From: CAVTWD01 sp963738325
GTDB taxonomy: Bacteria; Actinomycetota; Acidimicrobiia; Acidimicrobiales; Ilumatobacteraceae
DNA: 64,000 nucleotides
Assembly (NCBI GenBank): GCA_963738325.1
Contig: CAVTWD010000009.1
Location: forward strand, 248,001 to 312,000
Reading direction: 5' to 3'
Numbering within the stretch: position 1 is the first letter of the stretch; each line of letters opens with the position of its first letter. Below are positions 39,614 to 47,942 of the stretch, piece by piece. Made by a program: the position numbers and the translations under genes. The notes under the pieces were generated by a model. The model was not told the origin of the DNA. It saw only the letters and a program-made list of their open reading frames with translations, and made no database searches.

Positions 39614-40132
39614 CCGCCTCGCCGCCGATCGATCACCTCGACCGAGCGCGCCGAGACCGTCCGTGTGCCCGGGACGCCAAGCAGGGCCAGGTCGCGTAGC
39701 GGGACCCTGCAGGACACCTCGACACTCACGGTGCCTCCAGGTCGGAGATCGCTCGCGTCCACCACGACCGCCGGTGACGGGCAGGTGCTGCGGTGACCGG
39801 CGAGGTTCGTAGTGACCGCGCTGCAGCGCGTCGACCCGAGCCGTCCCCGGTGACTGGCGGAGGGAGGCGGCCCTCGCGCCGGCGGCGGCCGCGGCCCGAA
39901 CCAACGCCTCGGCGCGCGTGAGCCGTCCACAGAAGACGACGAAGACGATCAGGACGAGAACGAGCGGGGTGACGAGGACCAGCTCCAGGCTCACGGACCC
40001 ACGATCCCGAGGATTCGAACGACGATCCCGAGAGCTCGAACGACGATCCCGAGAGATGAACCGCGGTCGCTTCGTCCTGGAAGGGCACGACTGGATGTGT
40101 GCGCTCGCAGGCCCGGATCGGAAGTCCGTCAT
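39610..40132 (-). CDS. TadE-like minor pseudopilin (frame broken)
   Basis: About 174 residues. A Ser/Arg-rich leader of near-repeats precedes RGSVSLELVLVTPLVLVLIV, the TadE-type prepilin helix with the conserved glutamate. The C-terminal part (VDASDLRPGGTVSVEVSCRV) is in another frame; the break lies near 39800. Start and stop both overlap neighbouring genes by ATGA. Minor pilins of this type are processed by a prepilin peptidase and incorporated into or required for Flp pili. Confidence 0.8.
40002..40064. repeat. Three 21-bp coding near-repeats
   Basis: Three units of CGATCCCGAGAGCTCGAACGA type lie in the 5' part of a TadE-like gene. They encode the repeated heptapeptide SRDRRSS/SRDRRSN in the cytoplasmic leader ahead of the prepilin helix. 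The third unit is less conserved. Confidence 0.7.
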
Positions 40133-40515
40133 CGATCTGCCTCGGGCACGAACCGCTCCACGGGCATGGTCGCCGTGCGCCTCACCGTGCCCGGGAAACC
40201 GGGGAGGAGCCGGGGCACGTGGACGACGACGGTCGCGCTCGCCGACACGGCGCCGCGCACCACGAGCGGGGAGCCCTCGAGGCGGGCGCCGGAAGCGTCC
40301 GCGAAGGCGCGTGCCGCGGTCATCCCGTCGGTCGCTCCCGCTTCGAGTCCCGCGGCGCGCGAGGCGCCCGCGGCCGCAGCCGCGTCGGCGAGGTGCGCGG
40401 CGTGCCACAGCATCGCGATCTGGACGACGGTCAGCACGAGCACGAGCAATACCGGCGTCAGCAGCACGAGCTGCGTCGTGACCTCGCCGCGATCGCCGGT
40501 CAAGAGGCGCGCCAC
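40129..40515 (-). CDS. TadE-like minor pseudopilin
   Basis: 128 residues, intact. The leader MARLLTGDRGEV is followed by the helix TTQLVLLTPVLLVLVLTVVQ, with the D-R-G-E processing context of prepilins, then an Ala-rich helix and a beta-rich C-terminus ending ATMPVERFVPEADR. The GTG start lies 16 bases inside the preceding small pilin gene. It is a paralogue of the next gene in the operon. Confidence 0.82.
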   Translation of the reverse strand: MARLLTGDRGEVTTQLVLLTPVLLVLVLTVVQIAMLWHAAHLADAAAAAGASRAAGLEAGATDGMTAARAFADASGARLEGSPLVVRGAVSASATVVVHVPRLLPGFPGTVRRTATMPVERFVPEADR

Positions 40516-40784
40516 CGGTCGGCGGGCGATGTCAGTCCGTCGGGATGGCTGTTCGCCTTCGCGGTGACCTTGCTCACGATGATCGCGCCCACGGCGATGG
40601 CGAGGCCGGCGAGGATGAAGGTCAGGATCACGGTCGTCGTGGAGACCTCGCCGCGCTCGCGGTCGGCCGCGACGGCGACTCGCCAGCGGGTCAGGTAGAA
40701 GGTCCAGAGATCCGGTGCCAGTGCGCGACGGACATCACGCCTCCTCGGCGTCGGGGGGTTGGGTGGACGACGGGCAGCGGTCAC
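40500..40784 (-). CDS. Small Flp-like pilin candidate
   Basis: 94 residues. A Pro/Arg-rich leader is followed by DRERGEVSTTTVILTFILAG and LAIAVGAIIVSKVTAKA, a single hydrophobic helix after a G-E motif as in type IVb prepilins. No other gene in the locus looks like the main Flp subunit, so this is the best candidate for the major pilin, although the leader is long. The GTG start overlaps the tadC stop (GTGA). Confidence 0.7.
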   Translation of the reverse strand: MTAARRPPNPPTPRRRDVRRALAPDLWTFYLTRWRVAVAADRERGEVSTTTVILTFILAGLAIAVGAIIVSKVTAKANSHPDGLTSPADRWRAS

Positions 40785-41731
40785 CAGCCGCTGCTACCGA
40801 GGATCTCGGCCACGGCCGGGTAGCCGATGAAGAGGAGGAAGACGGTGAACAGCAAGACGGTGGGGAGGGCCATCCGCTCGCTCGCCGACTGCGCCGACGC
40901 CTCGGCGGGGCGAGCAGGTGGCCGCGTAGAGAGGCAGCCTTGGCCGAGAGCGACGCCGCGATCCGAGCGCCCTGTTCGCCGGCCAAGCGGAGGCTGGCGG
41001 ACAGCTCTTGCAGCTCGACGATGCCGAGCTCGTCACCCAACTCGGAGAGGCACTGCCATGGCGAGCAACGCAGGGCGCGGCTTCTCGACGAGCGCGCCGC
41101 GGAGCTCGGCGAACGCCCAGCCGTCCCCCGCTTCGGCGGCCGCCTCCAAGGCCGTCTCGATACCGGCGCCTCCGGCCAGTACGACGTCGACCAGATCGAG
41201 GTAGCTCGACAGCGCCACGGTGAACGCAGCGCGACGCCGCCCGTGCCGCCTGGCCCAGCAGAAGATCGGGCATCACGAACCCGCCTGCCGCCAGCACCGC
41301 GGCGACGAGCACGAGGACGCCTTCGGGCACCGCCAAGCCGTTGGCCAGCACGAACAGCCCCAACGCGAGCGGTACGAACAAACCGACCAAGGCGGCCGCC
41401 AACTTCTCGAAGGCCAGCCGCGCCGGAGTGCGGCCGGTGACGCGGAGGTCGGACCTTCGACGCGGTCGCCACCGTGCCGCAGGGCGGCAAGGAGGCGGCC
41501 GCCGACACGCTCGTCGATCGACGTCGCGGGCGGCTCGATCGGCGCGTGCGGTCGCTCCAGATAGGCGAGGGCCTCGGGCAACGCCAGTCGCCGTTCGAGG
41601 AACGCGGCGACGACGAAGGCGACGCCGAGCCCGAAGCACCCGCCGAGCACGAGGACGGCGATCACGATTCCTACCGCCGTGCGTCGGCGGACGAAGCGCT
41701 CGGGCAGCTCGATGCGACTCATCCGATCCAT
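40781..41731 (-). CDS. tadC: Tad pilus inner-membrane platform protein TadC (frame broken)
   Basis: About 315 residues after repair. It contains type II secretion F domain hallmarks: an N-terminal hydrophobic region (VGIVIAVLVLGGCFGLGVAF), LALGLFVLANGLAVPEGVLV, SSYLDLVDVVLAGGAGIETA, SLRLAGEQGARIAASL and a final helix ASERMALPTVLLFTVFLLFI. Frame jumps occur near 41470, 41240, 41050 and 40910. It forms the membrane platform with TadB for the TadA motor. The ATG of MDRMSRIEL or that of MSRIEL may be the start. Confidence 0.87.
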
Positions 41732-41737
41732 CGCCGA

Positions 41738-42522
41738 TCACCGCGCCGGCGAACAGGCGCCGCCAATGGCGATCAGCGCGACCTGTCCAGCTGCACTGCC
41801 ATAGGGGGTGAGATAGGCGCGGTCGAACACGAAGAGCCCGAGCGGCGAAGAGGCCGACGCAGGCGGAGATGAGGCGCACCGAGGTTCTGGTCCGAGCTCG
41901 CCCTGCCCAGATCCGCGCCCGCATCTGCGCCTCGGCGCGCGCACACGCCGCGAGTTGCGTGAGCAGTGGGCCGAGCTCACGTGCCTCGTGCTCGGCGGCC
42001 GTGACGAGGCCGGCGGCGACGAGGTCGCAGGCGGGGTGGTCGACGTCGTCGGCGAAGGCGCGCAGCGCGTCGGCCAGTCGCTCGTAGTCGAGGCGGCCGG
42101 CCAGGCGGGCGACCTCCGCGACGAGGGGCGCCGGCGCGACGGGTGCGCTCGCCGCGATGGCCTGCTCGAGCCCGCTGGCGGCGGCCATCGTGTCGCGCAG
42201 CATCTCCGTCCACGACGCGATCGCTTCGACCTCTCGCGATCTCGACGTGATGGCGCTCGCACCGCCGCGGGCCCGGTGCCCGGCCACGATCGCCCCCGCG
42301 GCGATGACACGCCGCCGCCATCCATCCGGTGAGCGCCCACGACGGCCACGAGGCCACACCGCCGCGACCACCAAGGCCACGCTGAACGATCGTCCGGTGA
42401 GGCGGCGGGCACGCCCTGGCTCGGGCGCAGGAAACACCGCGCTGACCGAGCAGCCCGGCAGACGACCAGCAGCAGGCCGCGCCCGAGCCACCACCGAGAC
42501 CGAAGGCCACCAGCGTGTTCAT
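41738..42522 (-). CDS. tadB: Tad pilus inner-membrane platform protein TadB (frame broken)
   Basis: About 260 residues. The body matches the type II secretion F domain: EAIASWTEMLRDTMAAASGL, VARLAGRLDYERLADALRAF and CARAEAQMRARIWAGRART, flanked by hydrophobic segments. It starts MNTLVAFGLGGG. Frame jumps are seen near 42450 and 41850. The stop at 41738 may itself be an artefact: another frame would run to 41719 and overlap tadC by ATGA, like the other gene pairs here. Confidence 0.85.
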
Positions 42523-43833
42523 GCGCCGCCGTCCGGTCAGCGTCGAGCAGAGCCGGATCGAAGCCGTGCTCTTCGAGGAGCGCCAGCCGTCGACGGACCG
42601 GAACGGATAGCCGGGCACCGCCCAGCCCGACGGGCCCGTGACGAAGACCTCGTTCGACACGATGCGCGGCACCATCGGCGTCGACGACCTCGCGGACGCT
42701 GGCGAGCCGGCGCACGCCGTCCACCACGTCGATGAACACGACGAAGTGGACCGCGCTGGCGATCGAGGAGGTTGACCGTCTCGACCGGCAGGCCGGTATC
42801 GGCCATGGCCACGTACGCGGCCAGCTTCGGGAACACGGTCCGGGTGGCATCGGCATGGATGGTGCACATCGACCCGTTGTTGCCCTGGCTCATGGCGAGC
42901 AACATCGGGAGGGCCTCACCACCGCGCACCTCACCGACGAGCGACGCGGTCGGGGTCCATGCGCAGCGCCATGCGGGCGAGGTCGAGCATGGTGATGGCA
43001 CCCCGGCCCTCGATGTTGGCAGGTCGGGACTGGAGCATGTCGTGGTCGGGATGGAGATCGGGAAACCGGTCGAGGCCGAGCTCGTAGGCGTCTTCGATCG
43101 TGATGATCCGCTCATCGCGGGGGACCTCGTTGAGCAGGGCGCGGAGCAGGGTGGTCTTCCCCGTGCCCGTGCCGCCGGCGACGATGAGGTTGCGCCGCGC
43201 CCGCACCGCCGCAGCCAGGAACGACGCCAGCCCCTCGTCGACCAGCCCGAGCTCGGCACAGCTCCGCGAGCGAGGACAGCTCGAAGCGATGGCAACGGAT
43301 CACGACGCTCGGCCGCGCCGACACCGCCATCGTGGCGAACAGTCGCGAACCGTCGGGGAGTTGCAGGCTCAGCTCTGGATGCGCGGCGTCGAAGCGCCGC
43401 TCACTGCGACCGAGGCGAGCCGCGGCGAGCCGCACGAGCTCCACGAGGTCGTCGTCGCTGTCGGCAACGGGCTCACCGGGGAGACGGGTGCCGTCGCGCA
43501 GCTTCAGCCACACCGAGTCGCAGCCGCGGATGTGAACGTCGGACACGTCGGGGTCGTCGAGGTAGCGCTGGATGCGACCCGAGCCCTTCCACCTCCGCGA
43601 GAACGGCCTCGGCGAGGCGTTGCTCGTCGCTCGGTGCGAGCAGTGCCTGCCCGTCCGACAAGCGAGCTGCAGCCAGGGCATCGAGCTCAGCACTCACCAG
43701 GTGGCGCACGAGCTCGGCCCGATCGCCGCGCCGAGAGACGGCCGGCGCCCACGTCGCGCTCGAGTTCGGCGGCCGCGAGGCCTTCGCTCACCGCCCGCCC
43801 GATCTGGCTCACGAGCACGGGATCAGGCGTCAT
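42519..43833 (-). CDS. tadA: Tad pilus assembly ATPase TadA (frame broken)
   Basis: About 438 residues after repair. It is a type II/IV secretion ATPase that powers Flp pilus assembly. Motifs are DVSDVHIRGCDSVWL, Walker A IVAGGTGTGKTTLLRALL, the Asp box IITIEDAYELGLDRF, Walker B region DPDRVVVGEVRGGEALPML and the His box SQGNNGSMCTIHADA. It begins MTPDPVLVSQIGRA. The coding signal jumps frames near 43730, 43590, 43260, 42950, 42765 and 42680. The stop is placed at the ATGA overlap with tadB and is approximate. Confidence 0.9.
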
Positions 43834-44606
43834 TCGGTCTCCGCCTCGGCGGAACGGGCGGAGAAGCCCAGCTCGACCGGCGTGGCCTCGATGGCATCGA
43901 GGCGGGCGGCGAGATGACGGGTGATCGCGTCAGTGCTCTGGAGGAGCGCAGACCGGCGGGGCCGCCACCTGCGGCGGGAACCATCAGTGATCACCGCCGA
44001 GGCACGGGTGTCGTCGGCGAGCACGCCGGCCACCTCGACGCCGAGTGTCTCGGCGACCTCGGCCGGTCCATACGGCCGGCGACCGACCAGCACGAGCTCG
44101 ATCGGAGCGAGAGCACGCAGGTTCGGCAGCCGTTGTGCGAGCGCCGCCATCTCGTCCACTCGGGGCCTGACCACGATCAGCAGCAACGCGGCCCACTCGA
44201 GCAGTGGAAGCACCGGGGAGCCGGGCGTGAGGCGCCCGGCGTCGACGAGCACATCGGTGCGCTCGATCATGGCGAAGTGCTCGCCGAGACGCGCCGCCGC
44301 TGTCCGCAGGGCCGCCTGGGTCTGCTCTGCGGAGGGGTGGGCGACGAGCACGGGAAGGCCGCCGGGAAGGGTCTGCGCGTGGTCCCACGCGTCGTGGGGC
44401 CGCAAGCCGGCGCGACTGCGGCCCGCCAGTTCGGTGAGGTTGGGCCGCGCCGCGAGTTCGTACCGCGCCGCCAGCACGCCACCATCGGGGTCGGCCTCGA
44501 CCAGGAGCGGTTGGCGGCCGGGCCTCGCCCACGCCGCCGCGAGCGCGAGGCAGGCCGTGGTCACTCCAGGAGACGACCGGTTTGCGCCGAGCACGACGAG
44601 GGCCAT
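43830..44606 (-). CDS. tadZ: TadZ/CpaE-like P-loop protein with degenerate Walker A
   Basis: About 258 residues, intact. The start MALVVLGANRSSPGVTTACL aligns with MinD/ParA-type ATPases, but the deviant Walker A lysines are absent (ANRSSPGVTT). Later segments (LLVEADPDGGVLAARYEL, LLLIVVRPRVDEMAAL) fit the fold. TadZ/CpaE localises the pilus machine. It lies between cpaB and tadA, with an ATGA overlap downstream. A protein without the lysine may bind nucleotide poorly. Confidence 0.78.
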   Translation of the reverse strand: MALVVLGANRSSPGVTTACLALAAAWARPGRQPLLVEADPDGGVLAARYELAARPNLTELAGRSRAGLRPHDAWDHAQTLPGGLPVLVAHPSAEQTQAALRTAAARLGEHFAMIERTDVLVDAGRLTPGSPVLPLLEWAALLLIVVRPRVDEMAALAQRLPNLRALAPIELVLVGRRPYGPAEVAETLGVEVAGVLADDTRASAVITDGSRRRWRPRRSALLQSTDAITRHLAARLDAIEATPVELGFSARSAEAETE

Positions 44607-44608
44607 GT

Positions 44609-45274
44609 TCAGCGAACCACCCGCACCACGTGGACGTGGTCGGCGACGGCCGAGACCACTGCTCCCTCCGCCTCCGGCAAGCGAACGGTGACGAGTCGCG
44701 CGCCTCCCTGGTCGCCCAGCGGCGTGACACTCCACACCGACGCGTCGGAGGCGAGTACGGCATCACCCGCGGCGCTCGGGGCCTGCGCATCGGCCGTTCG
44801 CACCACCGCCAGGTGGTCGCCGGCGCGAAGGTCGCTCGGGTAGGCGCCGGGCGCCAACTTGAGCCCCACCAGCGACTCTCCGGGCGCGAGCGCGGCGTTG
44901 TCTGTGACGAGACTCGACGCGAGGACCGTGCCGACGGGCAGATCGACGAGCGCGACCTTGCCCACGAGACGGTGACGTTGCGTCCAAGCCACCGCCCGCA
45001 TCCCCCGGTCGAGGGCCACCGGAGCGGGACGCAGATCAGCGTCGGTGATGACCGCACCCTTGGTCACCGCGGCCGAGAGCACGGTGATCGGCGTACGAGC
45101 AGCAGTCGAGCGCTGCCACACGACGGCCGCGAGCGCGAAGGCGCCGACGAGCACGATCCCGACGACGAGCTCGGGAAGCCTGAGGCGCCGGCGGGAACGG
45201 GGTGGTCCGAGACGTGGGCTCTCACGGGAGGAGGATCGGGACGCGATGCGGGGGCGTTCGAGGGTCGATGTCAT
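44609..45274 (-). CDS. cpaB: CpaB/RcpC-like SAF-domain pilus protein
   Basis: About 221 residues. A basic cytoplasmic N-terminus (MTSTLERPRIASRSSSRESP) is followed by the helix VVGIVLVGAFALAAVVW and a SAF domain (VTKGAVITDADLRPAPVALD, LVGKVALVDLPVGTVLASSL). CpaB/RcpC proteins work at the periplasmic or cell-wall side of Tad pili and can bind carbohydrate. It is the first gene of the Tad operon in transcription order. Confidence 0.86.
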   Translation of the reverse strand: MTSTLERPRIASRSSSRESPRLGPPRSRRRLRLPELVVGIVLVGAFALAAVVWQRSTAARTPITVLSAAVTKGAVITDADLRPAPVALDRGMRAVAWTQRHRLVGKVALVDLPVGTVLASSLVTDNAALAPGESLVGLKLAPGAYPSDLRAGDHLAVVRTADAQAPSAAGDAVLASDASVWSVTPLGDQGGARLVTVRLPEAEGAVVSAVADHVHVVRVVR

Positions 45275-45511
45275 CAGTGAGGCAATCTTGGAAGCGGTCG
45301 GTCGAGGACACCCGGCAGATCCGGTGGGTTGCAACTGCACGCGTTGTTCAGCGGGCGAGGAAGGTAGAACCGCACGCGGCGCGGTGGGCATAAGGCCAAC
45401 GGCTCAATCACCGTCCGGATGTGTGCACGCGCGGAGGAGGATCGGGAAAATCTCCGGCGAGCGAGCACGACAAAGCTTCGCGCCTCCGCGACCGTCCTAC
45501 CCTGGCCGGCG
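45275..45511. promoter_or_regulatory. Divergent promoter region, Tad operon / histidine phosphatase
   Basis: A 237-bp region between cpaB (minus) and the phosphatase gene (plus) must hold the Tad operon promoter on the minus strand. For the plus strand, TACCCT near 45499 is a plausible -10 so close to the GTG at 45512 that the message would be almost leaderless. No structured RNA or clear operator was recognised. Confidence 0.45.
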
Positions 45512-46090
45512 GTGATCTACCTGATCCGCCACGCGCAGACAGCCCTCAACGCCCTCGACGAGGTCCACGGCCAGTTCGACGACTCGCTCGACGACGCGGG
45601 CCGGGCGCAAGCGGCTGCCCTCGGTGCCCTCTTCGTGGGCGTGCCGCTGGTGAACGTCTATGCCAGCCCGTTGCGGCGGGCGGTCGAGACCGCCGAGCAG
45701 ATCGCGAGCGCGGCCGGGGTTCGGGTCGCGCCCGACGAGCGGCTCATGGATCGTGACTACGGACCCTGGACCGGCTATCCCGAGGCGCAGGTGCAGGAGC
45801 GCTTCGGTTCGATCGACCACGCCCCGGGCGTCGAGTCGTGGGAGACGTTCTCTTCGCGCGTCAGCGCCGGGTTCTCGGAGCTCGCGAGGCGGCATGCGGG
45901 TGAGCTGTTCGCCGTCGTCGCCCACGACGCCGTCAACCGGGCGCTTCTCATGGAGCTGTTTCCGGGCCGGTGGCCCGATCCCCATGCCATCCCGCAACAC
46001 AACGCGTGCTGGAACCGCCTCGAACGCGACGACGAAGCGTGGGCGCTCGCCGTGCTCGACGCGGTGGCCGGCGACGGCCAGCAACCCTGA
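45512..46090 (+). CDS. Histidine phosphatase (phosphoglycerate mutase superfamily) protein
   Basis: About 192 residues. The catalytic motif YLIRHAQTALNAL with the phospho-accepting histidine is at the N-terminus, followed by ASPLRRAVETAEQI and the second catalytic histidine in FAVVAHDAVNRALL. The GTG of VIYLIRHAQ was chosen as start because it begins directly at the first beta strand; an upstream in-frame GTG at 45419 would add 31 residues. Substrate not predictable. It ends just before a strong terminator hairpin. Confidence 0.88.
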   Translation: MIYLIRHAQTALNALDEVHGQFDDSLDDAGRAQAAALGALFVGVPLVNVYASPLRRAVETAEQIASAAGVRVAPDERLMDRDYGPWTGYPEAQVQERFGSIDHAPGVESWETFSSRVSAGFSELARRHAGELFAVVAHDAVNRALLMELFPGRWPDPHAIPQHNACWNRLERDDEAWALAVLDAVAGDGQQP

Positions 46091-46106
46091 ACGAGCCATC
46101 TTCCCA

Positions 46107-46129
46107 GGGGGGAAGGTCCCCTTCCCCCC
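46107..46129. terminator. Bidirectional terminator hairpin
   Basis: GGGGGGAAGG-TCC-CCTTCCCCCC is a perfect 10-bp stem with a 3-base loop, located between the convergent phosphatase (stop 46090) and thiolase (stop 46136) genes. There is no U-tract, as is common in high-GC actinobacteria. Confidence 0.75.
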
Positions 46130-46135
46130 CGGCTT

Positions 46136-47318
46136 CTAGACGGTGCGCAGGAGCAACGCGTCGCCCTGCCCTCCGCCTCCGCAGAGAGCGGCAGCGCCGA
46201 GCCCGCCGCCCCTGCGCCGCAACTCGTGCAGCAGGGTCAGGGCGAGGCGGTTTCCCGACATCCCGATGGGATGGCCGAGCGCGATGGCCCCACCGTTGAC
46301 GTTGACGACCTCGTCGGTGACGCCAAGGTCGGCCATGGAGGCCACGCCGACGGCAGCGAACGCCTCGTTGAGCTCGAAGAGGTCGACGTCCGAAACGGTC
46401 AGGCCCGCCCGATCGAGGGCGTCGAAGATGGCCCGGCTGGGCTGACTGAGGAGACTCACGTTGTCTGGCCCAGCGACCTGCCCGTAGCCGACCGTGCGCC
46501 CCAGCGGCTGAGCCCCGGTGCGCTCGACCGCCGCTTCGGACATCATGACGATGGCCGACGCCCCATCGGAGATCTGTGACGCGTTCCCGGCGGTCACGGT
46601 TCCCTTCGGGTCGAAGGCCGGCTTCAACCCGCCCAGCGTCTCCACGGTCGTGCCCGGACGCACTCCCTCATCGGTCTCGACCAGGATCGGATCACCTTTG
46701 CGCTGGGGCACGGGGACCGGCACGGTCTCGTCGACGAAGCGACCGTCCTTGATGGCGTTGGCCGCCCGCTCGTGGGACTTCGCCGCTACCTCGTCCTGGG
46801 CCTCACGGCTGATCGTGCCCGCGGCGTAGCGCTCGGTGCCGAGGCCCATGAGGCAGGCGTCGAAAGCGCACCACAGCCCATCGCGGATGATGGTGTCGAG
46901 CAGCTCGGTGTTCCCGTAGCGGAGCCCACCGCGGGCGCCCGGCAGGAGGTAGGGGGCGTTCGTCATGCTCTCCATGCCGCCCGCCACCACGATGTCGGCC
47001 TCGCCTGCGGCGATCATCAGATCGGCGAGGTGGATGGCGTTGAGGCCGGACAGGCAGACCTTGTTGACGCTGGTGGCCGGCACGGAGAGCGGGATCCCCG
47101 CCTTCACAGCCGCCTGGCGCGCCGGGATCTGGCCCTGATTGGCCATGAGCACCTGGCCCATGACCACGTAGTCGGCGTCTTCGGGGGCGACGCCGAGCGC
47201 GCTCCAGGGCCGCGCGGATGGCGATGCCGCCGAGCTCGACGGCCTCGAAGCCCGCCAAGGCTCCGGACATCTTGCCGATCGGGGTGCGAGCCCCGGCAAC
47301 GAGGTACGAACCAGGCAT
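46136..47318 (-). CDS. Acetyl-CoA C-acetyltransferase (thiolase, frame broken near 5' end)
   Basis: About 394 residues. It has the nucleophilic cysteine in SVNKVCLSGLNAIHLADLM, the mid-domain GGMESMTNAPYLLPGAR, the histidine motif NGGAIALGHPIGMSG and the C-terminal cysteine in LCGGGGQGDALL. The first 40 residues (MPGSYLVAGARTPIGKMSGA) are in a different frame; the break is near 47205. Biosynthetic thiolases condense acetyl-CoA to acetoacetyl-CoA, and degradative ones act in reverse. It could link acetoacetate from tyrosine breakdown and the Ccr route. Confidence 0.93.
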
Positions 47319-47439
47319 CGGTCGCCTCCGTGGGTTGGCCATCTGGGTTCTTCAGCATAGGCCGGGGCCATGGGGCCAACTCCAGACCGGGAGAGGGCCG
47401 GCCCGTTACACTCCGCCGCCAGCCGACGGGGGAGGCGCC

Positions 47440-47865
47440 ATGGCGAGAACGGACGGCGGTGTCGACCAGCTGGCGAAGGTCCCTCTCTTCGCGGGACTGA
47501 CCCGCCGGGAGCAGGCGGCGGTCGCGGCGCTGGCCAACCCCTTCCACTTCCCGGCTGGCACCGCCATCGTGCAGGAGGGCACGACCGGCGGCCGCTTCTA
47601 TCTCATCCTCGCCGGCCACGCCGACGTGCTCATCAACCGCACCCGGGTCGCGGGCCTCGGCCCCGGCGGGTACTTCGGCGAGATCGCGCTCATCGATGAG
47701 GGCCCGCGGACCGCGACAGTCCTCGCCCGCAGCGACGTCGACGCGCTCGGCATCGCCGCGTTCAATTTGCGACCGCTGCTCAAGAGCGAGCCCGGGGTCG
47801 CGTACAAGCTGCTCGTCGCCGTCTGCCATCGGCTGCGGGAAGCCGACCGCATGCAGTACGTCTGA
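47440..47865 (+). CDS. Cyclic nucleotide-binding domain protein
   Basis: 141 residues, a single cNMP-binding domain: VPLFAGLTRREQAAVAAL, GRFYLILAGHADVLI, the phosphate-binding cassette GPGGYFGEIALIDEGPRTAT and the C-helix. There is no DNA-binding or enzymatic domain, so it may be a stand-alone sensor. GGAGG lies five bases before the ATG, and TTACACT near 47406 is a plausible -10. Confidence 0.9.
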   Translation: MARTDGGVDQLAKVPLFAGLTRREQAAVAALANPFHFPAGTAIVQEGTTGGRFYLILAGHADVLINRTRVAGLGPGGYFGEIALIDEGPRTATVLARSDVDALGIAAFNLRPLLKSEPGVAYKLLVAVCHRLREADRMQYV

Positions 47866-47920
47866 GGCGCCCGTCGATGGCGCTCCCAGCCGGGCCTGGT
47901 TCTCCATTCGACCCACCCAC

Positions 47921-47932
47921 TACCGATCGGTA
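47921..47932. promoter_or_regulatory. 12-bp perfect palindrome upstream of ccr
   Basis: TACCGATCGGTA is a perfect palindrome that ends ten bases before the ATG of the crotonyl-CoA carboxylase/reductase gene. Its form resembles operators of TetR-family repressors. Binding here would block initiation of the ccr-epimerase transcript. Confidence 0.55.
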
Positions 47933-47942
47933 ACCTGCCGTC

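Noticed and set aside
38247..39812. 521-codon plus-strand open frame opposite the LysM/BTAD and TadG-like genes
   Set aside because: Low-complexity Arg/Pro/Ala sequence mirroring the repeat DNA; the opposite strand has recognisable LysM, BTAD and pilin domains.
42519..43833. tadA pseudogene
   Set aside because: Walker A, Asp box, Walker B and His box are all intact despite six frame jumps; loss of selection would have eroded them.
45275..45511. tRNA or riboswitch in the Tad upstream region
   Set aside because: No cloverleaf, T-loop or known aptamer core could be recognised on either strand by eye.
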